Shown: piece after piece, positions 16,272-22,668 of the stretch
Position numbering within the stretch: position 1 is the stretch's first letter
Layout: each line of letters begins with the position of its first letter
IMG/VR virus record: IMGVR_UViG_3300012984_000006
Coordinates: 1 to 37,660 of that record
Direction: 5' to 3' (one strand)
Origin: a virus
DNA length: 37,660 bases
Program-made: the position numbers and the translations under genes
Notes under the pieces: generated by a model
Databases searched by the model: none
The model's input: only the letters and a program-made list of their open reading frames with translations
What the model was told of the DNA's origin: nothing

Positions 16272-16540
16272 AAATTCACACCTCTCAATTTTGCTTCCAG
16301 GTCGGATAGTGCTTGTCGTGATTTGCAAGAAATACATCCGGGACATTTTAAAGTTTTAGGAGAAATCATTCTGCATGAGTATTGTGCGCTATATTCCAAA
16401 GCTTCGAGGCATGGCAAAAATAAATCGATATAATTAATAACCACACTATGTAGAAATTGTCTTTTTAATTCGTCAGGCTCGCGTTTGGCAATTCGTTCAA
16501 TTCTGTCTTCCAAAAGTTTTTTAAGTTCGGCGGTTGTCAT
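16268..16540 (-). CDS. Small early protein with cysteine motif
   Basis: From the ATG at 16540 the product has 90 residues. It begins MTTAELKKLLEDRIERI (helical) and ends with a CPGCISC cysteine cluster and a basic helix. The start overlaps the stop of the zinc-ribbon gene upstream by 4 bp. The first five residues (MTTAE) and the surrounding bases are shared with that gene, pointing to copying of a translation start region. The Cys cluster may bind metal. Function unknown. Confidence 0.6.
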   Translation of the reverse strand: MTTAELKKLLEDRIERIAKREPDELKRQFLHSVVINYIDLFLPCLEALEYSAQYSCRMISPKTLKCPGCISCKSRQALSDLEAKLRGVNL

Positions 16541-16725
16541 GTTGTTGGCTCCCAGATTTTTTGACAATTCGTACATTTCCAATGCCATTTTCCATCTCTG
16601 CCAACTGACAAAACCCATGTTTTACCATGATATTCGCACTCTGGTTTTAAAGGATCGTCATAGTCTCCCATAGGACCAACATCTTTATAATCTTCTTTTT
16701 CTGCAATAAATTCGGCGGTTGTCAT
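16537..16725 (-). CDS. Small zinc-ribbon-like protein
   Basis: The product has 62 residues. A Cys/His pair (PECEYHGKTW) and a later CTNC pair next to Trp-rich sequence (GKWHWKCTNC) form a probable zinc ribbon. It lies in the run of overlapping small early genes, coupled by ATGA to the gene downstream. Similar small Trp/Cys proteins are common in phage early regions. No function can be assigned. Confidence 0.65.
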   Translation of the reverse strand: MTTAEFIAEKEDYKDVGPMGDYDDPLKPECEYHGKTWVLSVGRDGKWHWKCTNCQKIWEPTT

Positions 16726-16727
16726 TA

Positions 16728-16889
16728 TTATTCCTTTGAATTAGTAGCTAGGTCTAGCAACAGCAACCAATTGAGACAAACTTCAATATTATGGCAATCC
16801 GTATACGAATTTCTTCCATTTAATTCGTAAGAAGCTAGGACATAATTTAAACATGACTCCCAATCATATCTGGAAAATTTTAATTTCAT
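16728..16889 (-). CDS. Small early protein, unknown
   Basis: From the ATG at 16889 the product has 53 residues, starting MKLKFSRYDWESC, with three Cys and a hydrophobic C-terminal helix (CLNWLLLLDLA). A GAAGGAATAATT sequence upstream provides the ribosome binding site and includes the stop of the gene before it. Size and composition resemble small phage-encoded host-interaction proteins, but I recognise no family. Confidence 0.55.
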   Translation of the reverse strand: MKLKFSRYDWESCLNYVLASYELNGRNSYTDCHNIEVCLNWLLLLDLATNSKE

Positions 16890-16891
16890 AA

Positions 16892-17035
16892 TTATTCCTT
16901 CCAAAGTGCGTATGCACATTCTTTGTACGTCAATTTTGGATAAACTTTTTTACAAATGTTCATTTTCATGGCCATCAATTCAAGTCTTTCGTGCTTTGCA
17001 TCGTTTATCGTAACTTTAAAATCTTCTGAATCCAT
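16892..17035 (-). CDS. 47-residue early protein
   Basis: This frame encodes 47 residues: MDSEDFKVTINDAKHERLEL, then a Met/Lys-rich helix and an ending with YKECAYALWKE. The ATG overlaps the stop of the upstream gene by one base (TAATG), and it ends just before the next start, so it fills the gap in the run exactly. That fit, more than the sequence itself, argues that it is real. Mostly helical; function unknown. Confidence 0.6.
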   Translation of the reverse strand: MDSEDFKVTINDAKHERLELMAMKMNICKKVYPKLTYKECAYALWKE

Positions 17036-17370
17036 TACTCATCCTCCTTAATCGCTTCATCGAATTCACGAACTGCATCCTTTGCATCTTCCATAAAAAG
17101 AATTGCCTGCTTGTCCCAACTTCTCAAGGTGTCATCGTGGTTAGTTAAGTCTATAATGCCAAGTCGAATAGCCTCTCTCAATTTCATCGCGGCCTTTTCG
17201 AGACGGTCGTATTTTTCTTTTTCCACAAACTCCAAAATGTCTCTTTCATTGTTTCTATGTCCCTCTAAATCTTCGTGAAAATACTTACTTGCTTCTTTAA
17301 AATCCTGAAAATAAGCGGGGGCATCTGTACGATTTGATTCAACCACAAATATTTTACGTTCTTTTCTCAT
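17035..17370 (-). CDS. Helical early protein, unknown
   Basis: The product has 111 residues, highly charged and predicted helical, with long Glu/Lys/Asp-rich stretches (EFVEKEKYDRLEKAAMKLREA) that could form a coiled coil. The start lies one base past the stop of the gene upstream. It belongs to the run of small early genes. The segment LEKAAMKLREAI resembles the shared helix of the family at 17623 and 18033 (AELIAALK). I do not recognise a function. Confidence 0.65.
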   Translation of the reverse strand: MRKERKIFVVESNRTDAPAYFQDFKEASKYFHEDLEGHRNNERDILEFVEKEKYDRLEKAAMKLREAIRLGIIDLTNHDDTLRSWDKQAILFMEDAKDAVREFDEAIKEDE

Positions 17371-17371
17371 C

Positions 17372-17626
17372 TTATGCCTCTTTATTTATTAAATCTACTT
17401 TAGCTTGGGCGAAAAGTTTTGCGTCTTCTAATTGCCAAAAATCCCCTAAACCATGAACAAACTCGTGCTCTTCAGTGCGCCATTGTAACACTGAATATTC
17501 TTTATCCGTTTCAACCGCTCTATTTGATTTTTTTACTATAAAAACAGCATTCTCTACGTTTGGCCAATCCTGCTCATCAATTTGGTTCCACTCTTTATCG
17601 TAAAATAAATAGGTGTCTAGTTTCAC
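17372..17626 (-). CDS. Small acidic early protein, unknown
   Basis: The product has 84 residues, acidic and Trp-rich (EWNQIDEQDWPNVENAVFIV; GLGDFWQLEDAKLFAQ), with no membrane segment. The gene starts inside the stop region of the upstream gene (ATGA-type overlap, 4 bp). Small acidic early proteins often bind host enzymes or mimic DNA, but nothing specific is seen here. Confidence 0.6.
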   Translation of the reverse strand: MKLDTYLFYDKEWNQIDEQDWPNVENAVFIVKKSNRAVETDKEYSVLQWRTEEHEFVHGLGDFWQLEDAKLFAQAKVDLINKEA

Positions 17627-17856
17627 AAATTCTCCTTTTTAATTTTGCTAAGCGCGGCTTCGGCTTTTTGGGCACCCAGACTTTTATATTTCTTTCCTTC
17701 AATAATATGTACTTCGCTAGATATTGATTTAAGCGCCGCAATAAGCTCAGCGTTCTGGGATTTAAGAATCTCATAGAGAGAGTGTGAAACATATTTAATT
17801 GTTTTTTCTTCATTTACTGGGAAGGATTCGTAGTCCACATCATTATCATCACTCAT
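17623..17856 (-). CDS. Small early protein of a locally duplicated family (copy A)
   Basis: From the ATG at 17856 the product has 77 residues. Its second half, LKSQNAELIAALKSI...GGxxKAEAALSKIKKE in outline, is shared with the gene at 18033-18317, and the DNA of this part is nearly identical in places. The N-terminal part differs. Proteins with this SQNAELIAAL helix are common in phages and are of unknown function. The start overlaps the stop of the upstream gene by 8 bp. Confidence 0.65.
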   Translation of the reverse strand: MSDDNDVDYESFPVNEEKTIKYVSHSLYEILKSQNAELIAALKSISSEVHIIEGKKYKSLGAQKAEAALSKIKKENL

Positions 17857-18040
17857 CCCCAACCTCCTCTTGGTTTTCTTTGTAACATTCTTTGTGCATT
17901 TTATTTTCTCCCTCACAATCTACACACAAATCTGCACCACAATATTCACAGCTTCCTATTATAAAATCTACAATCTTCCAAGAGCTGCTAGTCTCGTGAG
18001 TAGTTAGGCAATGGTCACATTGAACTGTGTATTCAGCCAT
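17849..18040 (-). CDS. Small double zinc-finger protein
   Basis: From the ATG at 18040 the product has 63 residues. It has paired metal ligands CDHC...H, then CEYC...CVDC...HKEC, arranged like a small RING/treble-clef or ribbon protein binding two zinc ions. It lies between the two copies of the duplicated SQNAELIAAL family and overlaps both by 8 bp. It could be a protein- or RNA-binding adaptor. The family is not recognised. Confidence 0.65.
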   Translation of the reverse strand: MAEYTVQCDHCLTTHETSSSWKIVDFIIGSCEYCGADLCVDCEGENKMHKECYKENQEEVGDE

Positions 18041-18317
18041 CTGCGCTATCCTTTTTAATTTTGCTAAGCACGGCTCTGGCTCTTTTGCCTCCAATGAAAT
18101 CCACGGTTTTTCCTGTTAAAACTTTCTCTCCATCAATATGACCGATGTTACAATCAAATCTATCTTGTCCACTATATCTCCAATTTTTACGGTCAGCATA
18201 AAACTCAAGCGCCGCAATCAGCTCAGCGTTCTGGGATTTAAGTTGGTCATTTTCTAAACAAAGCTCTTCTAGCTGAATGTCTTTTGCTTTTTCCCAATCC
18301 ACTTCTACCTTACTCAT
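18033..18317 (-). CDS. Small early protein of a locally duplicated family (copy B)
   Basis: From the ATG at 18317 the product has 94 residues: an acidic helix (VEVDWEKAKDIQLEELCLEN), the shared segment LKSQNAELIAALEFYA, a middle part around KNWRYSGQDRFDCN, and a C-terminal GGKRARAVLSKIKKD. Copy A at 17623 shares the first and last parts but has a different middle. The pair probably arose by duplication and diverged. Function unknown. Confidence 0.7.
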   Translation of the reverse strand: MSKVEVDWEKAKDIQLEELCLENDQLKSQNAELIAALEFYADRKNWRYSGQDRFDCNIGHIDGEKVLTGKTVDFIGGKRARAVLSKIKKDSADG

Positions 18318-18609
18318 CTTGAACCTCATTTCTTTTTTCAAATTTACAAAGCGCTATATCATAATCATCCACATAATGTTTAATATTAGAAATATCTATA
18401 TCCATAGTTTCTAGGCCAGCTAGGCATTTTCTTAGTTCTTTTGCCCCAGCAATCAGCTCAGCAATGTCAGGATGTTCATGAATGTTCTCGAGCGTGAATT
18501 GAACTCCGTGCATGAATGCCCCTTTTTCTTCAATAGATTGATTAGCCTTATTATTATAATAATATTCACTTGTGTATGAAATATAGTTATCCCATTCTTT
18601 TTTATTCAT
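18310..18609 (-). CDS. Small early protein related in part to the duplicated family
   Basis: From the ATG at 18609 the product has 99 residues, starting MNKKEWDNYISYTSEYYYNN. It carries PDIAELIAGAKELRKCLAG in the middle, which resembles the AELIAALK helix of the genes at 17623 and 18033, and the DNA there (CAATCAGCTCAGC on the plus strand) is shared. The ends overlap neighbouring genes by 8 bp each. This suggests three related helices in one gene run. Function unknown. Confidence 0.6.
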   Translation of the reverse strand: MNKKEWDNYISYTSEYYYNNKANQSIEEKGAFMHGVQFTLENIHEHPDIAELIAGAKELRKCLAGLETMDIDISNIKHYVDDYDIALCKFEKRNEVQDE

Positions 18610-18805
18610 GCACTTCATCCTTAAATAATACATTTGCCATATTCACCAAAAATCTATCGTAAGCGTTCAAATATAGGTGATATCTCAAATGTACGTCCAA
18701 AAGTTCAATAATCTTATCATCTGGTAAGTTTTCCCACATGAAGTCTTGTTGTTCTTCGGTGGCCATTATCTGACCATTAGGTCCAAAATGAAGTTCGTAT
18801 TTCAC
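18602..18805 (-). CDS. Small early protein with GTG start
   Basis: The product has 67 residues beginning at GTG 18805, which overlaps the stop of the gene upstream (GTGA). It is acidic and helical (EEQQDFMWENLPDDKIIELLDVHLRYHLYL) with a Tyr/Leu-rich middle. A GGGAGCG-type site lies just upstream. No family is recognised. Confidence 0.55.
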   Translation of the reverse strand: MKYELHFGPNGQIMATEEQQDFMWENLPDDKIIELLDVHLRYHLYLNAYDRFLVNMANVLFKDEVHE

Positions 18806-18960
18806 ACACGCTCCCTTAAATCGAAGTCATAAATTGCAATAGGGAATATAATTCCTCGGAAAAACCAATGAGCCTTATTAAATCCCAATCTGACTTTATT
18901 TGATTTGGTCAGCTGAAAATGCCACCATAAAAATCTAATGTTTATTTTGCAATCATTCAT
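18802..18960 (-). CDS. 52-residue basic early protein
   Basis: This frame encodes 52 residues starting MNDCKINIRFLWWHFQL, Trp/Phe/Arg-rich, with a basic middle and a hydrophobic stretch GIIFPIAIYDF near the end. The ATG overlaps the stop of the gene upstream (ATGA) and has a GGAGG site four bases away, the strongest in this run. The end overlaps the next gene (GTGA). These couplings make it very likely a real gene. Function unknown. Confidence 0.65.
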   Translation of the reverse strand: MNDCKINIRFLWWHFQLTKSNKVRLGFNKAHWFFRGIIFPIAIYDFDLRERV

Positions 18961-19337
18961 TTTTCCTCCGTAAAAGTAGCTTTGAGTTTAACGCCGCAAT
19001 CAGCGCACTTTATATTATCTAGACTTAAGGAAGACTGCATCTCCATAAAATTATGGGTTTTTTCAAATCTTTCCGTAATCAAAAGTCTAGGTACATGCTC
19101 ACATTTCTTCTTTTCAATAGGCTCAATATTGATTAACAGGGCTTGGTGAGTGTGGTCACGGTTTTTTGATGTATCAAAAACAGCAGCTATGCCGTAGGCG
19201 TTCAAGTTTCCAGTAACCTTAATAGCATTCTCTTCTAACCACTTGTTAAGCTTTTGGTTTGCTAGACTAGTAAGTGTCTGAGGGTGTTTGCTCCAAGAAT
19301 TAAAATCCTCTGATTTGAAAAAATCTTTAAGACTCAT
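18957..19337 (-). CDS. Early protein with a possible metal-binding C-terminus
   Basis: From the ATG at 19337 the product has 126 residues. It starts MSLKDFFKSEDFNSW, has a central beta-rich part (AYGIAAVFDTSKNRDHTHQ), and near the end a Cys/His set (KKCEHVP, then CADCGVKL) like a split zinc ribbon. The start overlaps the end of the repressor gene upstream by 11 bp, within the same run. Function unknown. The CADCGV ending is frequent in small phage proteins. Confidence 0.6.
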   Translation of the reverse strand: MSLKDFFKSEDFNSWSKHPQTLTSLANQKLNKWLEENAIKVTGNLNAYGIAAVFDTSKNRDHTHQALLINIEPIEKKKCEHVPRLLITERFEKTHNFMEMQSSLSLDNIKCADCGVKLKATFTEEK

Positions 19338-19575
19338 CACAAATCCTTTCAAGATCATCTCTATAATCACCAACCATGTGTGCAATAAGTGTAGATGAAT
19401 TAACCCTCAATATCTTCGACAGCTTCTTAATATCTTTAGCTGGTGGATGGCACTGAGCTCTCTCCATGTTTGAGATGTACTGAGAACAACTATACCCAAG
19501 CTTTTTAGCAATCTCTGCTTGTGTCAGTCCTAGTTGTGTTCGTCGTTCTTTTAGAAACTTTGCGGTGTTAGTCAT
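19327..19575 (-). CDS. XRE (Cro/CI)-type helix-turn-helix regulator
   Basis: The product has 82 residues with a textbook XRE DNA-binding domain: LKERRTQLGLTQAEIAKKLG (helices 1-2), then SQYISNMERAQCHPP (recognition helix and turn), then DIKKLSKILRV. It is short, with only a brief C-terminal tail, so it is Cro-like rather than a full CI with an autoprotease domain. It lies within the leftward early run and probably represses phage promoters such as the palindrome-rich region near 15300. No integrase was found, so a lysogeny role is doubtful. Confidence 0.85.
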   Translation of the reverse strand: MTNTAKFLKERRTQLGLTQAEIAKKLGYSCSQYISNMERAQCHPPAKDIKKLSKILRVNSSTLIAHMVGDYRDDLERICDES

Positions 19576-19751
19576 AATTCTCCTATGTAGAAAAGCTCTA
19601 CGTTTCTGATTCCGCGTGGCGCCGTGGTGTCATACATTGGTATAATTAACTTTAACTTTTTTCCTTTAAGTTCTTTTGGATCATAGTAAAATTCATAAAG
19701 ACTCACGATCTCATCAAGCTCCGGGGAATACCAGACGTATTCTTTGGTCAT
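19572..19751 (-). CDS. 59-residue early protein upstream of the repressor
   Basis: This frame encodes 59 residues, starting MTKEYVWYSPELDEIVSLYE and ending VELFYIGEL. It has the look of small beta-stranded phage proteins with the YVWYSPELDEI pattern that I have met in other phages. Its ATG overlaps the stop of the gene upstream, and its stop overlaps the repressor start (ATGA). Function unknown. Confidence 0.7.
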   Translation of the reverse strand: MTKEYVWYSPELDEIVSLYEFYYDPKELKGKKLKLIIPMYDTTAPRGIRNVELFYIGEL

Positions 19752-20122
19752 TTTAAACCTCGAAGGTAATCAAGTAAGAATAGCTTGGGAGCTAAATAGA
19801 TTTGAATGAGCCTATGAACACCCGTGTAAAGCTCACAAATAGAAATAATAGATGCAAAAAAAGATCCTACTGCCCCAGCAACCAATATAACCTCACTATC
19901 ATAAAAAATTCCTTCATTGTTTTTGTCGTTTATGTATATTCGATGAATAACAAACAAACACAACAGTATCTGAAGAATCGCCGTAATTGACAGCGTCCAA
20001 TAATAAACCGTGTAGTACCTGATGATCTCTTCAATAAAAGATGGCACTTGTTCTTTTAAAAACACTTCTGTTGAGTTTAAATAACCGATTAAACGGTCAA
20101 TAAGTTGGTCTGCTCTGTTCAT
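19748..20122 (-). CDS. Membrane protein with two transmembrane segments
   Basis: The product has 124 residues. Residues about 38-60 (TVYYWTLSITAILQILLCLFVI) and about 80-98 (ILVAGAVGSFFASIISICEL) are hydrophobic and suited to span the membrane. A polar loop lies between them, and there is an amphipathic N-terminal helix. An AGGAGAGGAA site precedes the ATG. An early two-pass inner-membrane protein could serve in superinfection exclusion or host takeover. The function is not known. Confidence 0.65.
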   Translation of the reverse strand: MNRADQLIDRLIGYLNSTEVFLKEQVPSFIEEIIRYYTVYYWTLSITAILQILLCLFVIHRIYINDKNNEGIFYDSEVILVAGAVGSFFASIISICELYTGVHRLIQIYLAPKLFLLDYLRGLK

Positions 20123-20123
20123 A

Positions 20124-20354
20124 TTATTCCTCTCCTGCTGGTTGATCTAAAAATGATTGTAATTCTTCTTTTAGTGCGTCTATCTGTGATTGAAGCGTTG
20201 ATATTTTGTCTTCCAGTTCTTCTTTCTCACGATAAAGAGTATTGCCCCACTCTCTTAATGAAGAATTGTTGTCTCTGATCTCTTCTAGAGTCGATATTGC
20301 TTTATCAAGATCTTTGCAAATCGGCTCTGTAGGCGAATAATCTCTATATCTCAT
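20124..20354 (-). CDS. Small coiled-coil protein
   Basis: The product has 76 residues. Residues about 15-68 form an uninterrupted charged helix with leucine/isoleucine heptads (KDLDKAISTLEEIRDNN; KEELEDKISTLQSQIDALKE), a clear coiled coil. An AAAGGAAG site precedes the ATG. It is followed after one base by the two-pass membrane protein gene, so the two could act together. No family is recognised. Confidence 0.65.
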   Translation of the reverse strand: MRYRDYSPTEPICKDLDKAISTLEEIRDNNSSLREWGNTLYREKEELEDKISTLQSQIDALKEELQSFLDQPAGEE

Positions 20355-20376
20355 AGTCTTCCTTTGGTTAAATAGT

Positions 20377-20817
20377 TTAATCAGAAAAGCCTTGTCCTAA
20401 CAATGGAGGCATGTCTCCGGTGTCGTATGCTCTTTGAATCTGCGGAATCATCACTTCTCCGATGACAGCGCCATTAGGTAGAACTATGTGCGCTAAGAAC
20501 TCTTGCTCAAGGGTTGTAATGCCCGAATTAACGCATTCAAGTTTAGCTTTTATTCCAAGGACTAATGCCCTCCATTTTGATCTGCAAAGTTGATCGTAAT
20601 TTTTTATTGAGACTTGGGTGGCGTTTGAAGACGGAGGGTTTGGTAATGGAAGTTTAAAAATAATTCTTCTCCCTTTTAATTCAAACATGATCATGGCGCG
20701 ACCATTACTTTCAGCAAAAGCAAATGAAGTTCCGCCGTATTTAGAAAGTATTTTCCTAATCTCGCCTTGGCTCCGATCTACGGGAACGCTTGTTTTTGCT
20801 GCGTAAATTGACTCCAT
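20377..20817 (-). CDS. Conserved phage protein (MxYAxxTxVPVxxSQxEI type)
   Basis: The product has about 146 residues from the second of two adjacent ATGs (20820 and 20817), just after an AAAGGA site. The pattern IYAAKTSVPVDRSQGEIRKI, then FELKGRRIIFKLPLP, KWRALVLGIKAKLE and TLEQEFLAHIVLPNG is one I recognise from many phages and prophages of Gram-negative bacteria. There it is usually an early gene of unknown function. A longer frame starting upstream runs through the hairpin at 20837-20896 and is not credible. Confidence 0.8.
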   Translation of the reverse strand: MESIYAAKTSVPVDRSQGEIRKILSKYGGTSFAFAESNGRAMIMFELKGRRIIFKLPLPNPPSSNATQVSIKNYDQLCRSKWRALVLGIKAKLECVNSGITTLEQEFLAHIVLPNGAVIGEVMIPQIQRAYDTGDMPPLLGQGFSD

Positions 20818-20836
20818 CATTAATCCTTTGGTTAAA

Positions 20837-20896
20837 TGTGTGTGGGTACAAAGCAACAAGGGTTCGATTCCCTAGCGAAGCAATAACCCACACACA
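20837..20896 (+). ncRNA. Candidate small RNA: 11-bp stem holding a tRNA T-arm
   Basis: Bases 20837-20847 pair perfectly with 20886-20896 (11 bp). Inside, AGGG-TTCGATT-CCCT forms a hairpin whose seven-base loop fits the tRNA T-loop consensus UUCRANY exactly when read on the plus strand. No acceptor, D or anticodon arm fits a normal tRNA around it. The shape resembles bacterial Y RNAs, which have a closing stem and a tRNA-like T-arm and in some bacteria lie beside rtcB. Alternatively the minus-strand form could be a leader hairpin for the gene at 20377. Confidence 0.45.
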
Positions 20897-20923
20897 AGCT
20901 TGTAATTAAAGTAAGTGAGATAG

Positions 20924-21171
20924 GCACCGCGCGACTGGTGCTTGTACTTGCCTGCTTCGAAATAGAGGTTTCATGTTTGTCGCCACCAAACAACCTGCAT
21001 CCTCAGCTACGGTCGGGCTTTTTATGGCTTTGCTTCCCTCTATTCGTTGTACGCATATGATTGCTGCGTGTTCCAGTGGGCATTGTGGGCTTTACAAGCC
21101 TTCTCGCCCTCATGTGCATAATTCGCACAGGCTATCCCTTTCGGGTGTTTCCACAGCTTCCACGCCTCTAT
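20924..21171 (-). ncRNA. Candidate structured non-coding RNA downstream of tRNA-Pro
   Basis: The 340 bases between tRNA-Pro and the T-arm hairpin hold no credible gene but many stems, read on the minus strand. A 7-bp closing stem joins 21165-21171 with 20962-20968. Hairpins lie at 21136-21145 (CCC-GAAA-GGG, a GNRA loop), 21113-21129 (TGTGC/GCACA), 21088-21100 (GGCTT/AAGCC) within an outer GGGC/GCCC, 20974-20992 (TGTTTG/CAAACA) and 20924-20941 (GCACC/GGTGC). The stretch looks more GC-rich than its surroundings. The minus strand is favoured by the GNRA loop and by lying behind rtcB and the tRNA. Family not recognised. Confidence 0.5.
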
Positions 21172-21238
21172 CTCAACCACGATATAAATCAAATAAAGAA
21201 TGTTTTGTAAAGTAATAATGTTGAGTGTAATATTTAAA

Positions 21239-21315
21239 TGGTCTGCATGACAGGATTTGAACCTGCTACCCCCTGTATCCAAAACAGGAACTCTACCAAG
21301 CTGAGCTACATGCAG
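21239..21315 (-). tRNA. tRNA-Pro (anticodon UGG), CCA encoded
   Basis: A full cloverleaf is present on the minus strand. The 7-bp acceptor stem is CTGCATG/CATGCAG, followed by discriminator A and an encoded CCA. The D-arm has GCTC/GAGT, the anticodon stem is CCTGT/ACAGG with loop TTTGGAT (anticodon TGG), and the T-arm is GCAGG-TTCAAAT-CCTGT. It begins eight bases after the rtcB stop codon, so it is probably cut from the same transcript. UGG can read all four proline codons in many bacteria. Confidence 0.95.
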
Positions 21316-21323
21316 TTAATGAT

Positions 21324-22520
21324 TTAACCTTTAATACACGCGATTTGTTTTAATTGTGCAACAACTTCAACTAAATCCTTTTGATTTTCCATAACTTCAT
21401 CAATGTTTTTGTAAGCGCCTGGAATTTCATCCAAAACGCCCGCATCTTTTCTGCACTCAACGCCTTCAGTTTGCGCCTTAAGGTCTTCAACGGTGAAATT
21501 TTCTTTGGCTTTGGTTCTAGACATAGTTCTACCAGCCCCGTGTGAGCATGAGTGAAAACTTTCTTGGTTTCCAAGTCCACGCACAATAAAAGATTTTGCT
21601 CCCATTGACCCTGGTATGATCCCAAAATCTCCACTGCGCGCACGGACCGCTCCTTTTCTAGTAACAAGTACGTTTTCGCCATAGTGATTCTCCTTTGAAG
21701 CATAGTTATGGTGACAATTTACTTCCATGAGTCTTTCTACTTTTCCATCTTCATTATAAATTGCATAAGATAAATCTTTTAAAATTCTAGACATCATTTC
21801 AATACGATTTTGAAAAGCATATTCCTGACACCAATTTAGATCGTTAATATATTCATCGTATTCTTTTGTTTGCTCAGCTAGATAAGCAAGGTCTGGATCT
21901 GGAAGTTCTATGAACATTTTCTTCATCAAACTGCGTGCGTTATCTATGTGATATTTAGCAACAGCATTCCCGATGTTTCTTGAACCAGAGTGAAGCATTA
22001 CCCAAACGTTATTTTCTGTATCTAAACAAATTTCAATAAAATGGTTGCCACCACCTAAAGAGCCTAGCTTTTCAAGTGTCGATTTCATTAAGTCTCTTTT
22101 AAAAGAAGAAACGGCACTCATGTTGTAATAAGTTTTCCAGCCTTCCCATTTTTCAACTGATTCCGTAATTCGATGATTCCCATCAAAACCAACAGGCACA
22201 GATCTCTCAATTGAATGTCTTATTTCTTTAATTTTGTCTTGAATAACTCTGTGATCTAAGTCGGTTTTAACCGCCATCATGCCACAACCAATGTCAACTC
22301 CAACAGCAGCTGGGATCACGGCACCTTTTGTGGCAATAACAGAACCAACGGTTGCCCCTAAGCCAAAATGAACATCTGGCATTGCAGCTACATGCTTAAA
22401 GACAAATGGAAGCTTTGCTGTGTTCTTAAGTTGTTTTAAAGCAGACTCTTCAAGCTTTGTTAAATCAGTCCATATTTTAATTGGAACTCTTTGTGCGATC
22501 TCGTCATAAATTACGTTCAT
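21324..22520 (-). CDS. rtcB: RtcB-type RNA ligase
   Basis: The product has 398 residues, close to the usual length. It carries the metal-site GVDIGCG with Cys79, GGGNHFIE (157-164), HSGSRNIG (177-184) and the guanylylated His in SHGAGR (His327). RtcB joins 2',3'-cyclic phosphate or 3'-phosphate ends to 5'-OH ends using GTP and Mn2+, so it can heal tRNAs cut by anticodon nucleases. Archease, its usual helper, is not seen. A tRNA-Pro follows eight bases downstream. The phage could use it to undo a host tRNA-cutting defence, as T4 does with Pnkp and Rnl1; that use is inference. Confidence 0.95.
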   Translation of the reverse strand: MNVIYDEIAQRVPIKIWTDLTKLEESALKQLKNTAKLPFVFKHVAAMPDVHFGLGATVGSVIATKGAVIPAAVGVDIGCGMMAVKTDLDHRVIQDKIKEIRHSIERSVPVGFDGNHRITESVEKWEGWKTYYNMSAVSSFKRDLMKSTLEKLGSLGGGNHFIEICLDTENNVWVMLHSGSRNIGNAVAKYHIDNARSLMKKMFIELPDPDLAYLAEQTKEYDEYINDLNWCQEYAFQNRIEMMSRILKDLSYAIYNEDGKVERLMEVNCHHNYASKENHYGENVLVTRKGAVRARSGDFGIIPGSMGAKSFIVRGLGNQESFHSCSHGAGRTMSRTKAKENFTVEDLKAQTEGVECRKDAGVLDEIPGAYKNIDEVMENQKDLVEVVAQLKQIACIKG

Positions 22521-22668
22521 ATTGTTTCCTTTAAGTGTGTTTAACGGTTAAAGCTTTAAGAGGATTATTTAAATAAAAAGAATCCAATCTCACCCACCCA
22601 CCTAGAACGATGTGTTAAGTACAGCGTAGTAATTATATCGGACCTTCGCATTAGTCTTCTGGTGTTTT

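Noticed and set aside
20860-20890. The T-arm-like sequence as the end of a normal or permuted plus-strand tRNA, or as an attP core from a tRNA gene
   Set aside because: No matching 5' acceptor strand, D-arm or anticodon arm is found upstream. A 7-base match downstream (TGCTTCG near 20953) is not followed by a D-arm. No integrase gene is present to support an attachment site.
20973-21215. Plus-strand 80-residue reading frame opposite the structured RNA
   Set aside because: It has no ribosome binding site and runs antisense to the structured region; composition does not look like a protein of this phage.
20900-21240. tmRNA or RNase P RNA in the gap after tRNA-Pro
   Set aside because: The tmRNA start (GGATTCGAC type), an alanine tRNA-like end and the conserved RNase P GAGGAAAGTCC segment are all missing.
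21040-21282. Minus-strand 80-residue reading frame over the tRNA and structured RNA
   Set aside because: It starts inside the tRNA gene, lacks a ribosome binding site, has odd composition, and coincides with strong RNA stems.
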